Counted from the stretch's first letter, positions 34,801 to 45,406 are shown. The stretch is DNA of 64,000 bases from Enoplolaimus lenunculus (GCA_030248215.1 JASANG010001414.1:124001-188000); one strand, 5' to 3'. Notes: generated by a model not told the origin, from the sequence alone. Numbers and translations are program-made.

Positions 34801-37782
34801 GCCACAGGTGTTGGTAAAACACAAATGCTCTTGCCAATGTATAAAACAGAACCATAGCTGTAGTGTAATCGTATTAGCCTAAGCCTAAGCCTAAGCAAAA
34901 AATTAGTCCAATGTTTAAGCTTACTCTATTGCAGTACCACAGAAAAACGTCACACCCCTGACCTTTACATGTGCTAACGCTTTGAGTCATGCATTTCAGC
35001 AAAATGCTACGAAGAAGGTATGATCACTGATTATCAAATGGACAGAATTGTCACTGAAATCAACGGAATTCGCTCACAGCTTGGAACACTGTCCCGGTTT
35101 GATTGGATCCCGATTCCATTAATTTATACACAAGTCGCGACGTTGGCTACTTATGGATATTTTGCAGTTGCTACTATTGGACGCCAGTTTGTGGTAAGGA
35201 ATTGGCGTACGGGTCTTTTTGTGATAGTTTGGAGGATGGACCTGTTGCTTGAAAAGGGAACGAAACCATTAGAATCAGTTGTGATAGCAACATCGTTTAT
35301 AACAGCGTCAGTATAGCAACTAAAACATCGGGAAATGATGAAAAAAATTTATTTCTGGTAATAGATGTTCTTAAAAAAAAAATTTATTTCTCGTAATAGA
35401 TGTTCCGATTTGAAAAAATTAATAATTGTATACTCGAAATCCAATGGGAAAAATTGGTTTAGATAACACGGCAATTTGAAAAGTTATTGATTTATGTTTA
35501 AATCCAATACTAGCTGGCTTTTTATAAGTTAATACTTTTTATTACATTTTAGCATATTTTTTGCAATTTTATAGGATGACGAAGACGGCATTGATCTGTA
35601 CGTTCCAGTTCTGACACTGCTTGAATTTGTGTTCTATATGGGATGGCTGCAGGTCGCCGAAGATTTATTTAGTCCGTTTGGCGAAGACGATGAAGATTAT
35701 GAAATGAATTATATCATTGACAAAAATGTTCAGGTATTGAATTGTATGGCGGAGATACGAATCTGGACCCCCCTTTGATTTTGATAAAAAGTGGTCCATC
35801 CTATAGATCTCGACGAGCTGAATTCAACAATACCATTTTTATGGCTGCATGACCAACGGTTCAGAAGATATGGCCCTTGATATTAGTGCAATCACGCACA
35901 GATTGGAACAGCAAGAATCTATCATTCGCATTTTCGTAAAATATAAGCTTAACCAGGTTTACTCTTTAGACAAACTTGATTGTTTGCCCGTGTTTTATAT
36001 GGTAAAAAGTTAAAATTCAAATGGCCGTAAATATAGAAGCGGTGATCCTAATGCGCCAAATATGGCACCGTTGGACCCAGCGCGCCGAAATCTAAAAATC
36101 GAACTATTTTTTATTAAATTCCTAGGGGGTTCATATTCCGTACCTCCGCCGAATTAAATTACGTTGTAAAACCAAACGCTAAACTTTTGGTTGAATTTTT
36201 CGTTGAGGCCGCCATGCTGCAAACTTAACGTTTTAATAAGATTGTGAAATTTTGGTGGGTTTATGGTACCCAGTAAGGCCGGTAACCAGCTGTGATTTTG
36301 TTAGCGTGCCTCAAAAAATTCCAGTAAAATACGCGTGTAGATTGCACATAAAATTTATACACGAAGCTATAACTTTTCCAAAGGAATGTGACCATTTTTC
36401 AACGAGGGTAGAGCGCGTCTGCCCCACCGTGTCTACTCGTCCGTATATCGTCGTTCTAGAACGAGTGAAACAAAACTCAACCGCTACGGGTGCCTTTATT
36501 GGGCAAATGGCGTTTTGAAAATAGACGAAAATTCCTTTTTAATTTTAGAAAAGTTTTCTCATCGTCGATACTCTACACGGACGAATTGGTTCACTAACCA
36601 AAGATTTACACTGGTCGACGAAAATTGTTACGCTGCCGCACACCGTTGCGTCATCGCGAGTCACCGAGCATACGTTTCCAGGCCACTTGAAAAAGTATCG
36701 TTTGACTGAAAAACAAATGATTGTCGTCGAACCACAGTTTGCTAAAGGTAGGTTTTGTTTCACTGCTTCACTATAATAAAATTACTGTAGTGACCCGAGG
36801 AAGAGGGGGGACTGATATTATTTGCCCTCTCCAGAGGGTACCCCCCTTGTTATTCGGTTACGGACTGTTATTCATTTTTAACCCGCGCTCCGCCGCCCTT
36901 CGTTTCTGATATATATCCGGTACTGCAATTATCCGTTGAATTAAACGTTTATTTGTTCGAACTCAAATTATTTGGTCCCGGAGTTATTTATGCGCTGCTA
37001 ATTGACATTTATGGACTCTAATTAGGGTTTAGGGACTCTATCCGCTTACGGACTCTTATTAGGGATACGGACTCCTATTGATTCGGACTCAAAATGGGGA
37101 CCACCTCTTATTACCCCCCTCTTATTCGGGTCAATACAGTAATTGAATGAATGAGGCTCATGTACACTTTCTTCCGCATTTAAAGTTAAATTTAGGCAAA
37201 AACATTAGGGTTAGATCTAGGTAAGCTTTCGCTAAACATTACAAGAGCCTTTAAATGGTAGAATGATTATTTATATTTATACATATTTATTTCTGGCCCG
37301 CGAAAATTCTTTCAATTATTCTTTCATTGCTGAAACACTTTGTTTCTTAATTTGTAGATGTATATTACGCGCAAGGCTGGCAGTAAATCCAAAAATCCAA
37401 AAATTTAACTTTAGGAATACAACGGCGCCGTTCCGCGATGCGTGGCGAAGTCCGGTGGCGCGCTGCAGCGGGCGGCCAAAATTTTTTACGGTGTGCGCGC
37501 CAGCGTCTGGCGGCGCGCGTCGGCCGTTTTTCATTTACTACCACATTTTCTTACTTAATTGTTTACTAATTTTTTTAAAAATTATTTTCAGCCGAAGGAC
37601 CCGAAACATCAGTATTCGAACGCTTGCGTCTGTCGCGATTTGGGAAATGCTTCCGAGGTGAAGAAGAAGCAATCGACGAATCATCACCAGTTGCTTCCAA
37701 CGATAAACCAAACAATCAACAACCAGCAACAACGATTAAAACTGGCGAAACTGAACGGCTGACATTTGTTGACGATGCGTAA
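31804..37782 (+). CDS. best: bestrophin-family calcium-activated chloride channel
   Basis: Six exons: 31804-32139, 33398-33632, 35000-35193, 35575-35733, 36549-36747 and 37592-37782 (TAA). The phases agree throughout, giving 437 residues. The start MTITYT is the family's invariant N-terminus, followed by the WRGSI motif. The pore neck reads [10 protein letters not shown] (73-82), so the three neck positions are Leu73, Phe77 and Phe81. [15 protein letters not shown] and the calcium clasp [11 protein letters not shown] (acidic residues 292-296) are in place. The segment LIVDTLHG...LTKDLHW corresponds to the conserved region after the clasp, and the tail is short and hydrophilic. Bestrophins are pentameric plasma-membrane anion channels gated by calcium, and all key elements look intact. 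Introns hold family C, TTCCGG, hAT-like and family A elements. Splice choice for exon 2 (donor GTCAGT) was fixed by phase and alignment. Confidence 0.93.
32249..32697 (+). mobile_element. family C inverted-repeat element (TA target) in bestrophin intron 1
   Basis: The left tip is CTGTAGTGACCCGAACAAGA and the right end CCTCTTATTCAGGTCAATAT. The interior (CCGTTGAATTAAACG, ACTTAGGAATGTACTTTC, CGCTTACGGACTCTTA) is shared with copies at 36785, 39059, 44249 and 46139. About 440 bp, non-coding; Tc1/mariner-like by its TA duplication. Confidence 0.7.
33312..33366 (+). mobile_element. TTCCGG-arm element fragment
   Basis: One arm only: ACCGGAACCGGAAGGTG then CCGGAATTTCGGTTGCACCC. It lies 31 bp upstream of bestrophin exon 2. 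Confidence 0.55.
33846..34059 (+). mobile_element. family G inverted-repeat element in bestrophin intron 2
   Basis: The ends read ACATTTTCAAATGTAT and (reversed) CGCATTTTCAAGGG. The interior has ATCATCAGTTAGTAATAGG and ATTCACTGGTTCGAAAGTTA, shared with 50976-51206 and, in part, 54260-54405. Confidence 0.6.
34080..34318. mobile_element. hAT-like element with GGGGGG arms in bestrophin intron 2
   Basis: The left arm GGGCGTAGCCGCAAG with a run of G, and the right arm CCCCCCTTGGCTACGCC, form inverted tips of a type common in animal hAT MITEs. Non-coding. Confidence 0.5.
34363..34775 (-). mobile_element. TTCCGG-arm element in bestrophin intron 2
   Basis: The left end is AGGGTGCATCCAGAATT and the right end ACCGGAATTCCAGTTGGACC. 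The arms have CGGAACCGGA-like units, the interior is AT-rich. A family member with somewhat different arms (ATACCG iterations). Confidence 0.55.
34862..34978 (+). mobile_element. family A fragment with GCCTAA repeats
   Basis: The right half of a family A element: three GCCTAA units, the conserved AAAAAATTAGTCCAATG block, and the tip CACACCCCTGACCTTTACAT. It ends 22 bp before bestrophin exon 3. Confidence 0.6.
36785..37140 (+). mobile_element. family C element in bestrophin intron 5
   Basis: The left tip is CTGTAGTGACCCGAGGAAGA and the right tip CCTCTTATTCGGGTCAATAC. It lacks about 90 bp of the central interior found in the copy at 32249. Confidence 0.7.
37425..37535. other. GC-rich island in bestrophin intron 5
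   Basis: About 110 bp of roughly 70% GC with many CG dinucleotides (GGCGCGCTGCAGCGGGCGG, TCTGGCGGCGCGCGTCGG), in an AT-rich intron, ending 55 bp before the last exon. It includes inverted GC-rich pieces. It could be an element arm or a structured RNA. No function is evident. Confidence 0.5.
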
Positions 37783-38072
37783 AAAGCGATCGCGATTTCT
37801 GACAATGCTGGACTAAAACTGATCTCTTGCACTGTATTTCGAATGCTGAGGGCTGAGCCTATAACTTTAATGCTGTTGCTGCGGACGCTCAAATTTTCGA
37901 CGTACGCATGTGAAAGATGTACGAACCAATGAGAATTACATAAATCCCGGCTTGTAGACTTTTCATATTATGATTCTACCTACAAGAGTCCTTCAGAAAA
38001 AGTTTGCTGCAGTTGCGGGAAGACTCGAACTTACAACGTGTGCGATAAGTTGTATTGACCAGTGATTTAGGC

Positions 38073-38207
38073 CCAAAGGCGGAACGTTTTTCTGGCGTGA
38101 ATGCAATACAGTATAAGCTTAAGATTTAGGCTATTTTTTGCTTCGGTTTGCGGTTAGGCTTAGAAACATGCTTGTACTACTGTAACAACCCTGTTCTATA
38201 CATTGAT
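38073..38207 (-). mobile_element. diverged family A element
   Basis: The left end has AAAGGCGGAACGTTTTTCTG, then TAAGCTTAAGATTTAGGC, two TTAGGC-like units and the tip CCTGTTCTATACATTG. Strongly worn. Confidence 0.5.
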
Positions 38208-38293
38208 CATTATTTGTTCGTCGGACATTGGGACGTTTCTTGTTGATTCCGACTATATTTAGCGACAATGCTTCACCAAAACTTGCTGTGGCT

Positions 38294-38584
38294 ATGGTGA
38301 GCATCGAGTTTTACGACGTATATGACTGTTGCAAGGACTACCGATTAATCTGCCAGATATTTTACGCTATGTATCGAACTGTAGAGCCCTTCACGAAAAT
38401 CTTCGCACGGTTGCAATTTAACCAACAACGTATGTTTTCTCCAAGTTTATCGAGTATTAGGGATATCTTAGCTGGATTCAAAGATAATATCAAAACATTG
38501 GTACGGTGTTTTGAGAGTTTAAACTGCTGTAGCAATATTTTTGTATTTTTATACTCAATTTTGTACATCTTTAATTTGAAATAA
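38294..38584 (+). CDS. small ORF or terminal exon, unknown
   Basis: A 96-codon frame from ATG 38294 to TAA, open upstream to at least 38228, so it could be the last exon of a longer message. It encodes cysteine pairs (DCC, NCC) and a hydrophobic C-terminal tail (SNIFVFLYSILYIF) that could anchor it in a membrane. The stop overlaps an AATAAA. I do not recognise a family. It lies about 500 bp downstream of bestrophin on the same strand. Confidence 0.25.
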   Translation: MVSIEFYDVYDCCKDYRLICQIFYAMYRTVEPFTKIFARLQFNQQRMFSPSLSSIRDILAGFKDNIKTLVRCFESLNCCSNIFVFLYSILYIFNLK

Positions 38585-39031
38585 ACTGTGTTTTATGTTG
38601 CTGAATTTAAATGCAACCGTGTTTGCTTGTAAAAAACTCTTAAGCGTACACTATAAATAGTAAAGCGATTTATGTACAATATGTCTGAAATACTTATACT
38701 TGTATACGGCAATTGCACTTAAAACGAAAAAATCAAATTAGCAGTGGTTATACCAAATTGTTGATTATCCTACCCTGTAGCAGCCATAGATTGTCCCGCA
38801 GTCTGATGGTTGGGACGGCTCATGTTACGATGAAGGCCGTCCCATTGTCCTGGGTTATCAATATACTTAGAATGCAAACATGTGCACTCCTGAGCAGGAT
38901 AAAGTGTTCCAATAATGAACTGCATACAACCAATACTTTTCCTAAATCATATTCACTTTTTGAGAAAACATCGGAAAGAGCAAAAGCATTTAAACTGTTG
39001 AATTTCAAAATATAACGTTCAGATTAAAATG

Positions 39032-39594
39032 AACTATTTTAAGCGATAATAAAAGGTTACTGTATTGACCCGAATAAGAGGGGGGCTGATATTTATTTGG
39101 CCTCTCCAGAGGGTATCCCTCCTTGTTATTCGGTTACGGACTGTTATTTATTTTTAACCCACGCTCCGCGGCCCTTCGTTACTGATATATATCCGGTACG
39201 GCAACTATCCGTTGAATTAAACGTATTCGTCTCGTTTCAGTAGTTTGAGCGATAATAAAAGGTTATACTTAGGAATGTACTTTCAAAATTTAAGTACGCT
39301 TAAGTTTCGAACTCAAATTATTTGGTCCTGGAGTCATTTATGTGCTACAATTAGGGTTAATTGACATTCATAGACTCTAATTAGGGTTTAGGGACTCTAT
39401 CCGCTTACGGACTCTTATGAGGGATACGGACTCTTATTGATTCGGACCCAAAATGGGGACCCCCGCTTATTACCCCCTCTTATTCGGGTCAATACAGTAT
39501 ACAAGAACGTACTTTCAAAACTTACTCATCATGCTTTAAAGTTTCGAATTCAACTTTATTTGGGGGCCTAGAGTAGTTTATGCACTACAATTAG
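39032..39594 (+). mobile_element. two nested family C elements, left part
   Basis: A complete family C copy (39059-39498; tips CTGTATTGACCCGAATAAG and the inverted CTTATTCGGGTCAATACAG, flanked by TA) sits inside an older family C copy. The older one is recognisable on the left by GCGATAATAAAAGG (about 39041) and on the right by ACGTACTTTCAAAAC to CACTACAATTAGG (39504-39594). The older copy resumes at 44249 after the LINE. Confidence 0.75.
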
Positions 39595-39808
39595 GAGAAG
39601 AAAATTTACTGGTAACTAGCACAAACATTAATAAAGCAAGGTATAAGAATTACCAAATAGGAAAAGCACAATAACGTTTTTGTTGCGCACAGTCACAAAA
39701 CCAATTCAAAATTTGTGTTTCATACTTAAAAAAATCACAGCAAACATCGAAATCCTAACGGGTTTATGTCTTGTATAACTATATGACTGAAGATAACCAA
39801 AAATGTCT

Positions 39809-42526
39809 CTAACGGCATTGGAGAACGTATTCTACAAAGGCATCTAAAATATTTTTCTTCATAAAATTTATGGCCGGTATAAAACGGCCTGATCGTGTTT
39901 CAATTCGCGATTGCCAGATTGCATACTGCATATTTTGAACTATGAAATTGAACTGGGTTTGATCATTTTTACGCGGGAGACGCTTACCCAGAATTAAATC
40001 ACTTAAACTAATGTGATTGATTTTTGCAATTGTTTTCAGCAAAGGAGACATGTCGTGATATAAGTCTTAAGCTCGTGAGCAATATATAAACACGTGAATG
40101 TTATCTTCAAGTATCTCTATTCCTGCCTTTCGGCACTAGGCGCAACACTCTGGTTCCTCAGTGAAGCGGGCTAAACCTTGAGTCTTAATGTAAAATGACA
40201 GTTTCTAACAGAACCTTCTACAAAACTAGCTTTCGCAAAAATCCAAGACTTCGTAATTCTTCTGAAACCCCTAAACTCAGGAACCAACTGTTAGTTTTGG
40301 GTCGTAGTTCCTTTGAAAAGGTTTCTGTAACCCATAAAATATAAAATTCTTTTGGCATTATTTTTTCTAGATCAAACACTTTCCCAAAAATTAACGCAAC
40401 CGCGCCATGTCTTTGAAAACCTGATTTTATTACCGCAGTTCTAATTTCCTTATAAAATTGTGGAGTTTTGCAGCGTGCAAGCTGGCGAATGGTTAAGGAT
40501 TGAACATTTTTGTAATGATGGTCGAAACTTCTTCTCCAGCTTAGGGCCTTTTTATGCGTAATTACATGTATGTAAAAAATTAAACGATTAACAAGGCAAC
40601 GTATACTTACGTTTGGAAAACCAATCCCACCTCTCATTGGGGTAAAAATAATATTTCTCTTTTGATTTTGCGGGCCTGAGAAGGAAACCAAACAAGGGCC
40701 GTGACATTTCGATAAGCCTGTGCTATAAGGCTAGCAGGTGGAGTAATTAGCCTTTTAATATAATTGAGCACAAATAATACAAAGACAGAAAATGAATTCT
40801 ACCGAAAAACGAAATACCATAAGGGGGAAACATAATTTTTATATTTAATTGGCACATTTCGTTCTGTCGTACCCAACAATAAAATTTTTGTTTTTGCAGT
40901 ATTTAACCTACTACCTGAGGCGAGTTTATACTGATCAAACAACTCTATAATTGTATCCATTTCATTCCATGAAGTAACAAACAAACTTGTATCACCGGCG
41001 TACCTGGTTAGTTTTGTATTAGTACCATGTAATAGAAAACCTCTTAGGAGATCTGTATGTCTGATAAAATTAGCTATTACTTCAGCGGTTATGAAATAGA
41101 TGTACGGGAACAACGGACATCCTTGTCTAATCCTCCTGCTCAACATTATTGGTTGAGACAGAAAACCATTGACATTAACCACAGACCTTGCATAACCAAT
41201 TTTATAAATACAACTTAAAAACCCCAAAAAGTTGGGCCCAAAATTCATTTTTTCTAAAACTTTAAAAATAAAGGGCCACTCAACCATATCAAAGGCTGCT
41301 TGATGATCTAATGAAACAATCATTCCTTGTTCATTATACTCATTCGAACAATCAATAACACATTTAACATGCATTATACTGTCAAAAATAGTTCGGCCAG
41401 GTATCGCACAGGTCTGGTCTGGGTGAACTAACGCAGTCATGACTTTTTCAATTCTACGTGAAAGTATTTTTGCAGAAATTTTATAATCCAAATTTAGCAT
41501 AGTTAACGGTCTCCATTTTTTACTCAAGTCGCGTGCTCCAGATCCCTTATATAACAAAGAAATAACACCATCATAACAACTAACATTCATTGTATTATAT
41601 GTTAAGAAAAGATTATACATGTCGCATAAAAATGGACTAATAAGCGAACAATACTTCCAATAAAATTCAGTTGGAATTCCATCGCGACCAGGAGTTTTAT
41701 TTCCCTTGACCGAGCATATAGCTAACTCAACTTCTGACACCATTATGAAACTATCAAGAATTAACTTTTGTTCTCACACAACGTGGGCAAACCTGGTGCG
41801 CTTAAAAACGAGTCCAGCAATCGGTGGTCTATTCTTTCCGATTGAAATATCGATGCGTACTGTTCTCTGATTTCAAGAAGTATTTCATCTGGGTCCTCTG
41901 AAATGTAACCATTCGATTTGCGAATAGCGAAAATATGTTTTTGTTCCCAATTTTTTCGTTGTTGTGATTTGATCGTTGCTATAGAAGAACGGTCGTTAAC
42001 AAAATCATTATAATAAGTATTATGCTTATAGGAGGCTATATAGAAACTATCCATTAATTCTAATTCATACAACAGTTGTTTTACATATTTTTTAATAATA
42101 ATAATAATATCATGAGGGTTGCACATTGTACAATCCGGGCATTCCGTATCCGGAGTTCAAGAGATCTTTTTTGAAGACGTTTAGATGTAGATTCACTTTT
42201 GCCTAACTGGCAGAAATATAATGTAATCTGTTTTTTAAAAATTTCCCATACATTAAAAGGTTCGTCCTATTGCTTCAAGAAATTTTCAACAAGAGGTATT
42301 ACAAAATTGTTAACGCAATTTCGGCAAACGAGTGATAAATCAGAAAACGGGAATTACAGATTCTGTCAAACATTTCAGCTTCATTAGGACAACGAAAATG
42401 TGTTTCCTGAAGAGCAACAACATCTAGGTCCTTTATTTTTTCCAGAACGCAGGAAATTTTGCGAAAGTTTGTCAGTCCACTACAATTGAAAGTCCCGAAA
42501 GTTAGAAATTTACAACTTGCAGCCAT
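39809..42526 (-). pseudogene. LINE ORF2: endonuclease remnant, reverse transcriptase, C-terminal domain
   Basis: It starts MAASCKFLTFGTFNCSGL (ATG 42526), with the endonuclease motif VVALQETHF, but the domain stops after about 75 residues instead of the usual ~230. The RT lies in 41743-40799, with GNKTPGRDGIPTEFY, SLDHQAAFDMVEW (motif A), RQGCPL (motif B), YAGDTSLF (motif C, normally YADD) and SGSRLNTAKTK (motif D). The Tx1-type C-terminal region continues in 40691-40218 (GGIGFPNVSIRC) and 40051-39809 (MQYAIWQSRIE). In a live element this protein nicks the target and copies the RNA in place. Loss of an active-site Asp, the short endonuclease and several frame changes show that it cannot do so. 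Confidence 0.85.
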
Positions 42527-42588
42527 CAGAAGGACACTGAAAGTGTAAAGTTCGAGCAGGAGATTCAATCGAAATTATGTATAGGTTA

Positions 42589-44225
42589 CTATTTTCTCTT
42601 CATAAGAATATTTGTTGGACTTAGGTCAACTGCAGATGCGGATCGTTTAACCGCACGAAAATCTTTAATACTGCTTTTAAAAATATCATCAAATTCTTTT
42701 TTGAACGTCGGATCACACGCCAGCAAATGTTTGACGTAAGATAGCATATCGCCGTTAAGGTTTAAGCAGTCTTCAGGCCATTGCGTTCGGGTTGAAGCTT
42801 TTGGGTCATCATAATTCAATCCACAACCCCATATAGATCTGCCTGTGTTCGATTCTACGAAAGCACCTGATAAAGAAAAAAGTTTTTTTCGTTGATCTTC
42901 ATGCTGCATGAATTTTTCATAATTTGCTACAATGATCAATTTCCCTATCACTTGTACATAAAAACTGGGGTTTCCATTCAACGTCACTTTTTGCGTAACC
43001 GTTTTATTTTGACCGGGTCTGTTGTTGCACGAATTTCATCCGCTACATCTGAACAATTAGCCAGTTTCGCCTTCCACACACCAATAAATTGTTCCACACA
43101 ACTATAATGTTCACCCCAAACTTTGAGGCTAGGAGTCACCTGGTAAAAATTCGACAAAAAATTATTGGTTGGGTGTTTAGAGAAAAACAAATTTAGCTTA
43201 ATATTATTGGAAGCCGTAAAGAGAAAAATTCCTTCTCGTTTCATCGCAAGAAACTTATTCCAATTCAAAAAAGAGACAAATTCATTCGCAACTCGCGGTA
43301 GAATGTTTTCCGCTACAGAACGTTCTGGTTCAAGTGATTTACTCACCACCTCATCAACCATTCCTTTTACATACTGCGATATCTGTAAATACTGCTTATC
43401 GTTTTCATAATTTTGGCGAGTTCCAGGCACTAGCTCTGATTTTTTTGCGATTAATGCAGGAAAATTGTCACAATTTTCTTTCGAATGACCATATTTAGCG
43501 CAAATGCGACAATGAACAGGAACAGACATTTCCGGAAACCACACGCGGATCCGCAGTGACCCATTTCTAAAATTACAATGTTGCCAAAACAAAATAGGAG
43601 GCGGAACAAATTCACGCAAGCATTGTATTACATAACTACGACCTGGAGTATCAATTGTTGTGCCTTTCCACTTTATAAACCGTCCCGGAAAAATGGGACT
43701 TAACCCCTGTGTTTTTAAAAATTCGCACACTTGAGCATCCGGTACCGCAAAAGGTATTCCGTACAGGTGTATCGTGATACGTTTATGCAAATCTGAGTAA
43801 TCCATAGTCCTTGGGTGGTGTAGCGTAACGTTTTTTCCGCATACCGTTATTACTTCATTTGAAGCAAGTTTAGCAATATCCGGTGAATGAAAAATTAGTT
43901 GAATAGAGCTGCGCAACCGAGATGCTTTATCAAGCACAAATATATCATTAATCTCATTTAAAATTTGCGACATGTTGAAATCTTTTAAACCTAACTGATC
44001 CAAATTGTTAAGATACAATGTTCTCTGACGATAATATTCTAAACCATCCTTAAGTATTTCATAATCATCGCGTGCTACAGCTGTTTCCGAGTCAAAATAA
44101 TCATCGTCGGGGGATGTCGGAGGGCCGTTGACGGTAGCGAGATGTTGCCGTGACGGGGTAGTTCGACCGCCACCACCTGTGTCATCGACCAAGTCGTGTG
44201 AAGTTGAAGAAGCCAATGCATACAT
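42589..44225 (-). pseudogene. LINE ORF1 with RRM, CCHC zinc knuckle and C-terminal NADAR domain
   Basis: The first frame runs 44225-42984 (413 codons from ATG). It has an acidic N-terminus with a glycine patch, an RRM-like region (about 148-230, from RITIHLYGIPF), and a canonical zinc knuckle C-x2-C-x4-H-x4-C at 239-252 (CRICAKYGHSKENC). From about residue 346 it becomes a NADAR (YbiA-like) domain: FFSKHPTNNFLSNFY, then YSCVEQF..WKAKLA. It stops at RLRKK. The rest of NADAR is in the next frame (42987-42589), with the hallmark IWGCGLNYDDPKA and a QWPEDCLNLNGDML ending. The break is at an A-run (AAA AAG TGA), and a -1 step would restore the domain. LINE ORF1 proteins coat the element RNA. NADAR proteins are N-glycosidases or hydrolases acting on ADP-ribose-linked substrates. 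The role here is unknown. Confidence 0.85.
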
Positions 44226-44248
44226 AATTAGATTCAGATTAAAAACTT

Positions 44249-44393
44249 GACATTTATGGACTCTAATTAGGATTTAGGGACTGTGTCCGCTTACGGGCTC
44301 TTATTAGGGATACGGACTTCTATTGATTAAGACTCAAAATGGTGACCTCCTCTTATTACCCCCCTCTTATTCGGAACACTACAGTAAGTGATC
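44249..44393 (+). mobile_element. family C element, right part (split by the LINE)
   Basis: It continues the older family C copy from 39594: GACATTTATGGACTCTAATT, CGCTTACGGGCTCTTATT, CCCCTCTTATTCGGAACAC, ending in ACAGTA. Confidence 0.75.
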
Positions 44394-45066
44394 TTTTAGA
44401 TTGCTAATAACAAAATATAATATGTCCTCAATCGTAGTTTGGTTTGCGTCGTTTAATCCGGCCGAAAAGAAAGTATCGTTTGAAGAGTCAGTATTAACGA
44501 CACCACCATGAGTATCTACAATACCTTGATGTTGTCACGCTGCATTTGCGTATTTATCGTAGGTTATAACCATAAAATTTAAATAATATGAATGAAATAA
44601 GCAGGATGGGGTAATCGTATCCAAACCCCACACTTTTGGACTGTTCTGGTGTATGAAAAGAAAGTCGCTTAGCGTGGTGGATTAGAATTCAAAAGTTACG
44701 AGCTTATGAGTTCTGTGGCATAAGAAACTCAAATGTGCATTTTACAGATTGCCATATTCGTAAGCTAGCCTTTTGCTTATTAGCATCCCAGTTAGGCTTG
44801 GCGTCTTATTAAATCAAGAGCGATCAAAATTTAATGACGCCCAATTTATAATCTCGCGACGCGATTTGGTATATGTACAAGTGGATTTTTCTTACAAAGG
44901 TAATAAATTTTAGTACCTGACGGTGTGTACCCTATGCACATTTTTCACTGAGCTAATTTTGATAATTTAAAAACATGAAATTATTCCGATAAATAATAAG
45001 CTAAAATGAAGTTTTTTAATTTGGCATGTTTTAAAAAATGAAAATTTTAATCATTATGGATTTATG

Positions 45067-45262
45067 GGCCAATGTAAAGAACAGGGGCGGAACAGTATTA
45101 TAAGCATATTCCTAAGCCTAAGCCTACGCCTAAGCTTAAGCCTAAGCGTAAGAAAGAGTTTATTCCTAAGCCTAAGCCAAGCAAAAAATTAGTCTAAAGC
45201 TTAAGGTTACTCTATTCTAGTTCCACAGAAAAACGTTCCGCCCTTGTTCTTTACATGTGCCG
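45067..45262 (+). mobile_element. family A element with GCCTAA arrays
   Basis: It runs from GGCCAATGTAAAGAACAGGG to CTTGTTCTTTACATGTGCC, a near-perfect 25-bp inverted repeat. Two GCCTAA arrays (about 45114-45155 and 45169-45180) enclose the family spacer. The flanking octamers (GATTTATG and GAATTAGT) agree at five of eight positions, so the target duplication has decayed. Confidence 0.8.
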
Positions 45263-45406
45263 AATTAGTATGTAAGAACATGGTTCAATATTTTAACTCA
45301 GGTTTGAACATAGATTTTTTGTCAGCTCCAGCTACATTAATGATGAAACAAATTAGCCCTAATTCTTATACAACATAAAGCTACGAAAAACTAGTTTTGA
45401 AAACCG

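Larger units (their letters stand above)
39595..44248 (-). mobile_element. Tx1/L1-like LINE with NADAR-bearing ORF1, defective
   Basis: A 4.65-kb non-LTR retrotransposon read on the minus strand. ORF1 (RRM-like, CCHC zinc knuckle, NADAR domain) is followed by ORF2 (start of an APE endonuclease, reverse transcriptase, Tx1-type C-terminal region). Both edges are defined because it splits a family C element: the left flank ends CACTACAATTAGG and the right flank starts TTGACATTTATGG. No poly(A) tail and no clear target duplication are seen; a few bases of the target seem lost. It is dead: ORF1 is split by a frame change, the endonuclease is internally shortened, ORF2 is in at least four frames, and the RT active site is altered. 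RT wording (ASGSRLN..KTK, AEVIANFIR) points to the L1/Tx1 group. Confidence 0.85.

Noticed and set aside
36252-36518. 88-codon ORF in bestrophin intron 4
   Set aside because: It overlaps no conserved bestrophin segment and is skipped by the in-phase join of exons 4 and 5.
37263-37661. 132-codon ORF in bestrophin intron 5
   Set aside because: It crosses the GC-rich island and the acceptor of the last exon in a different frame from the channel.
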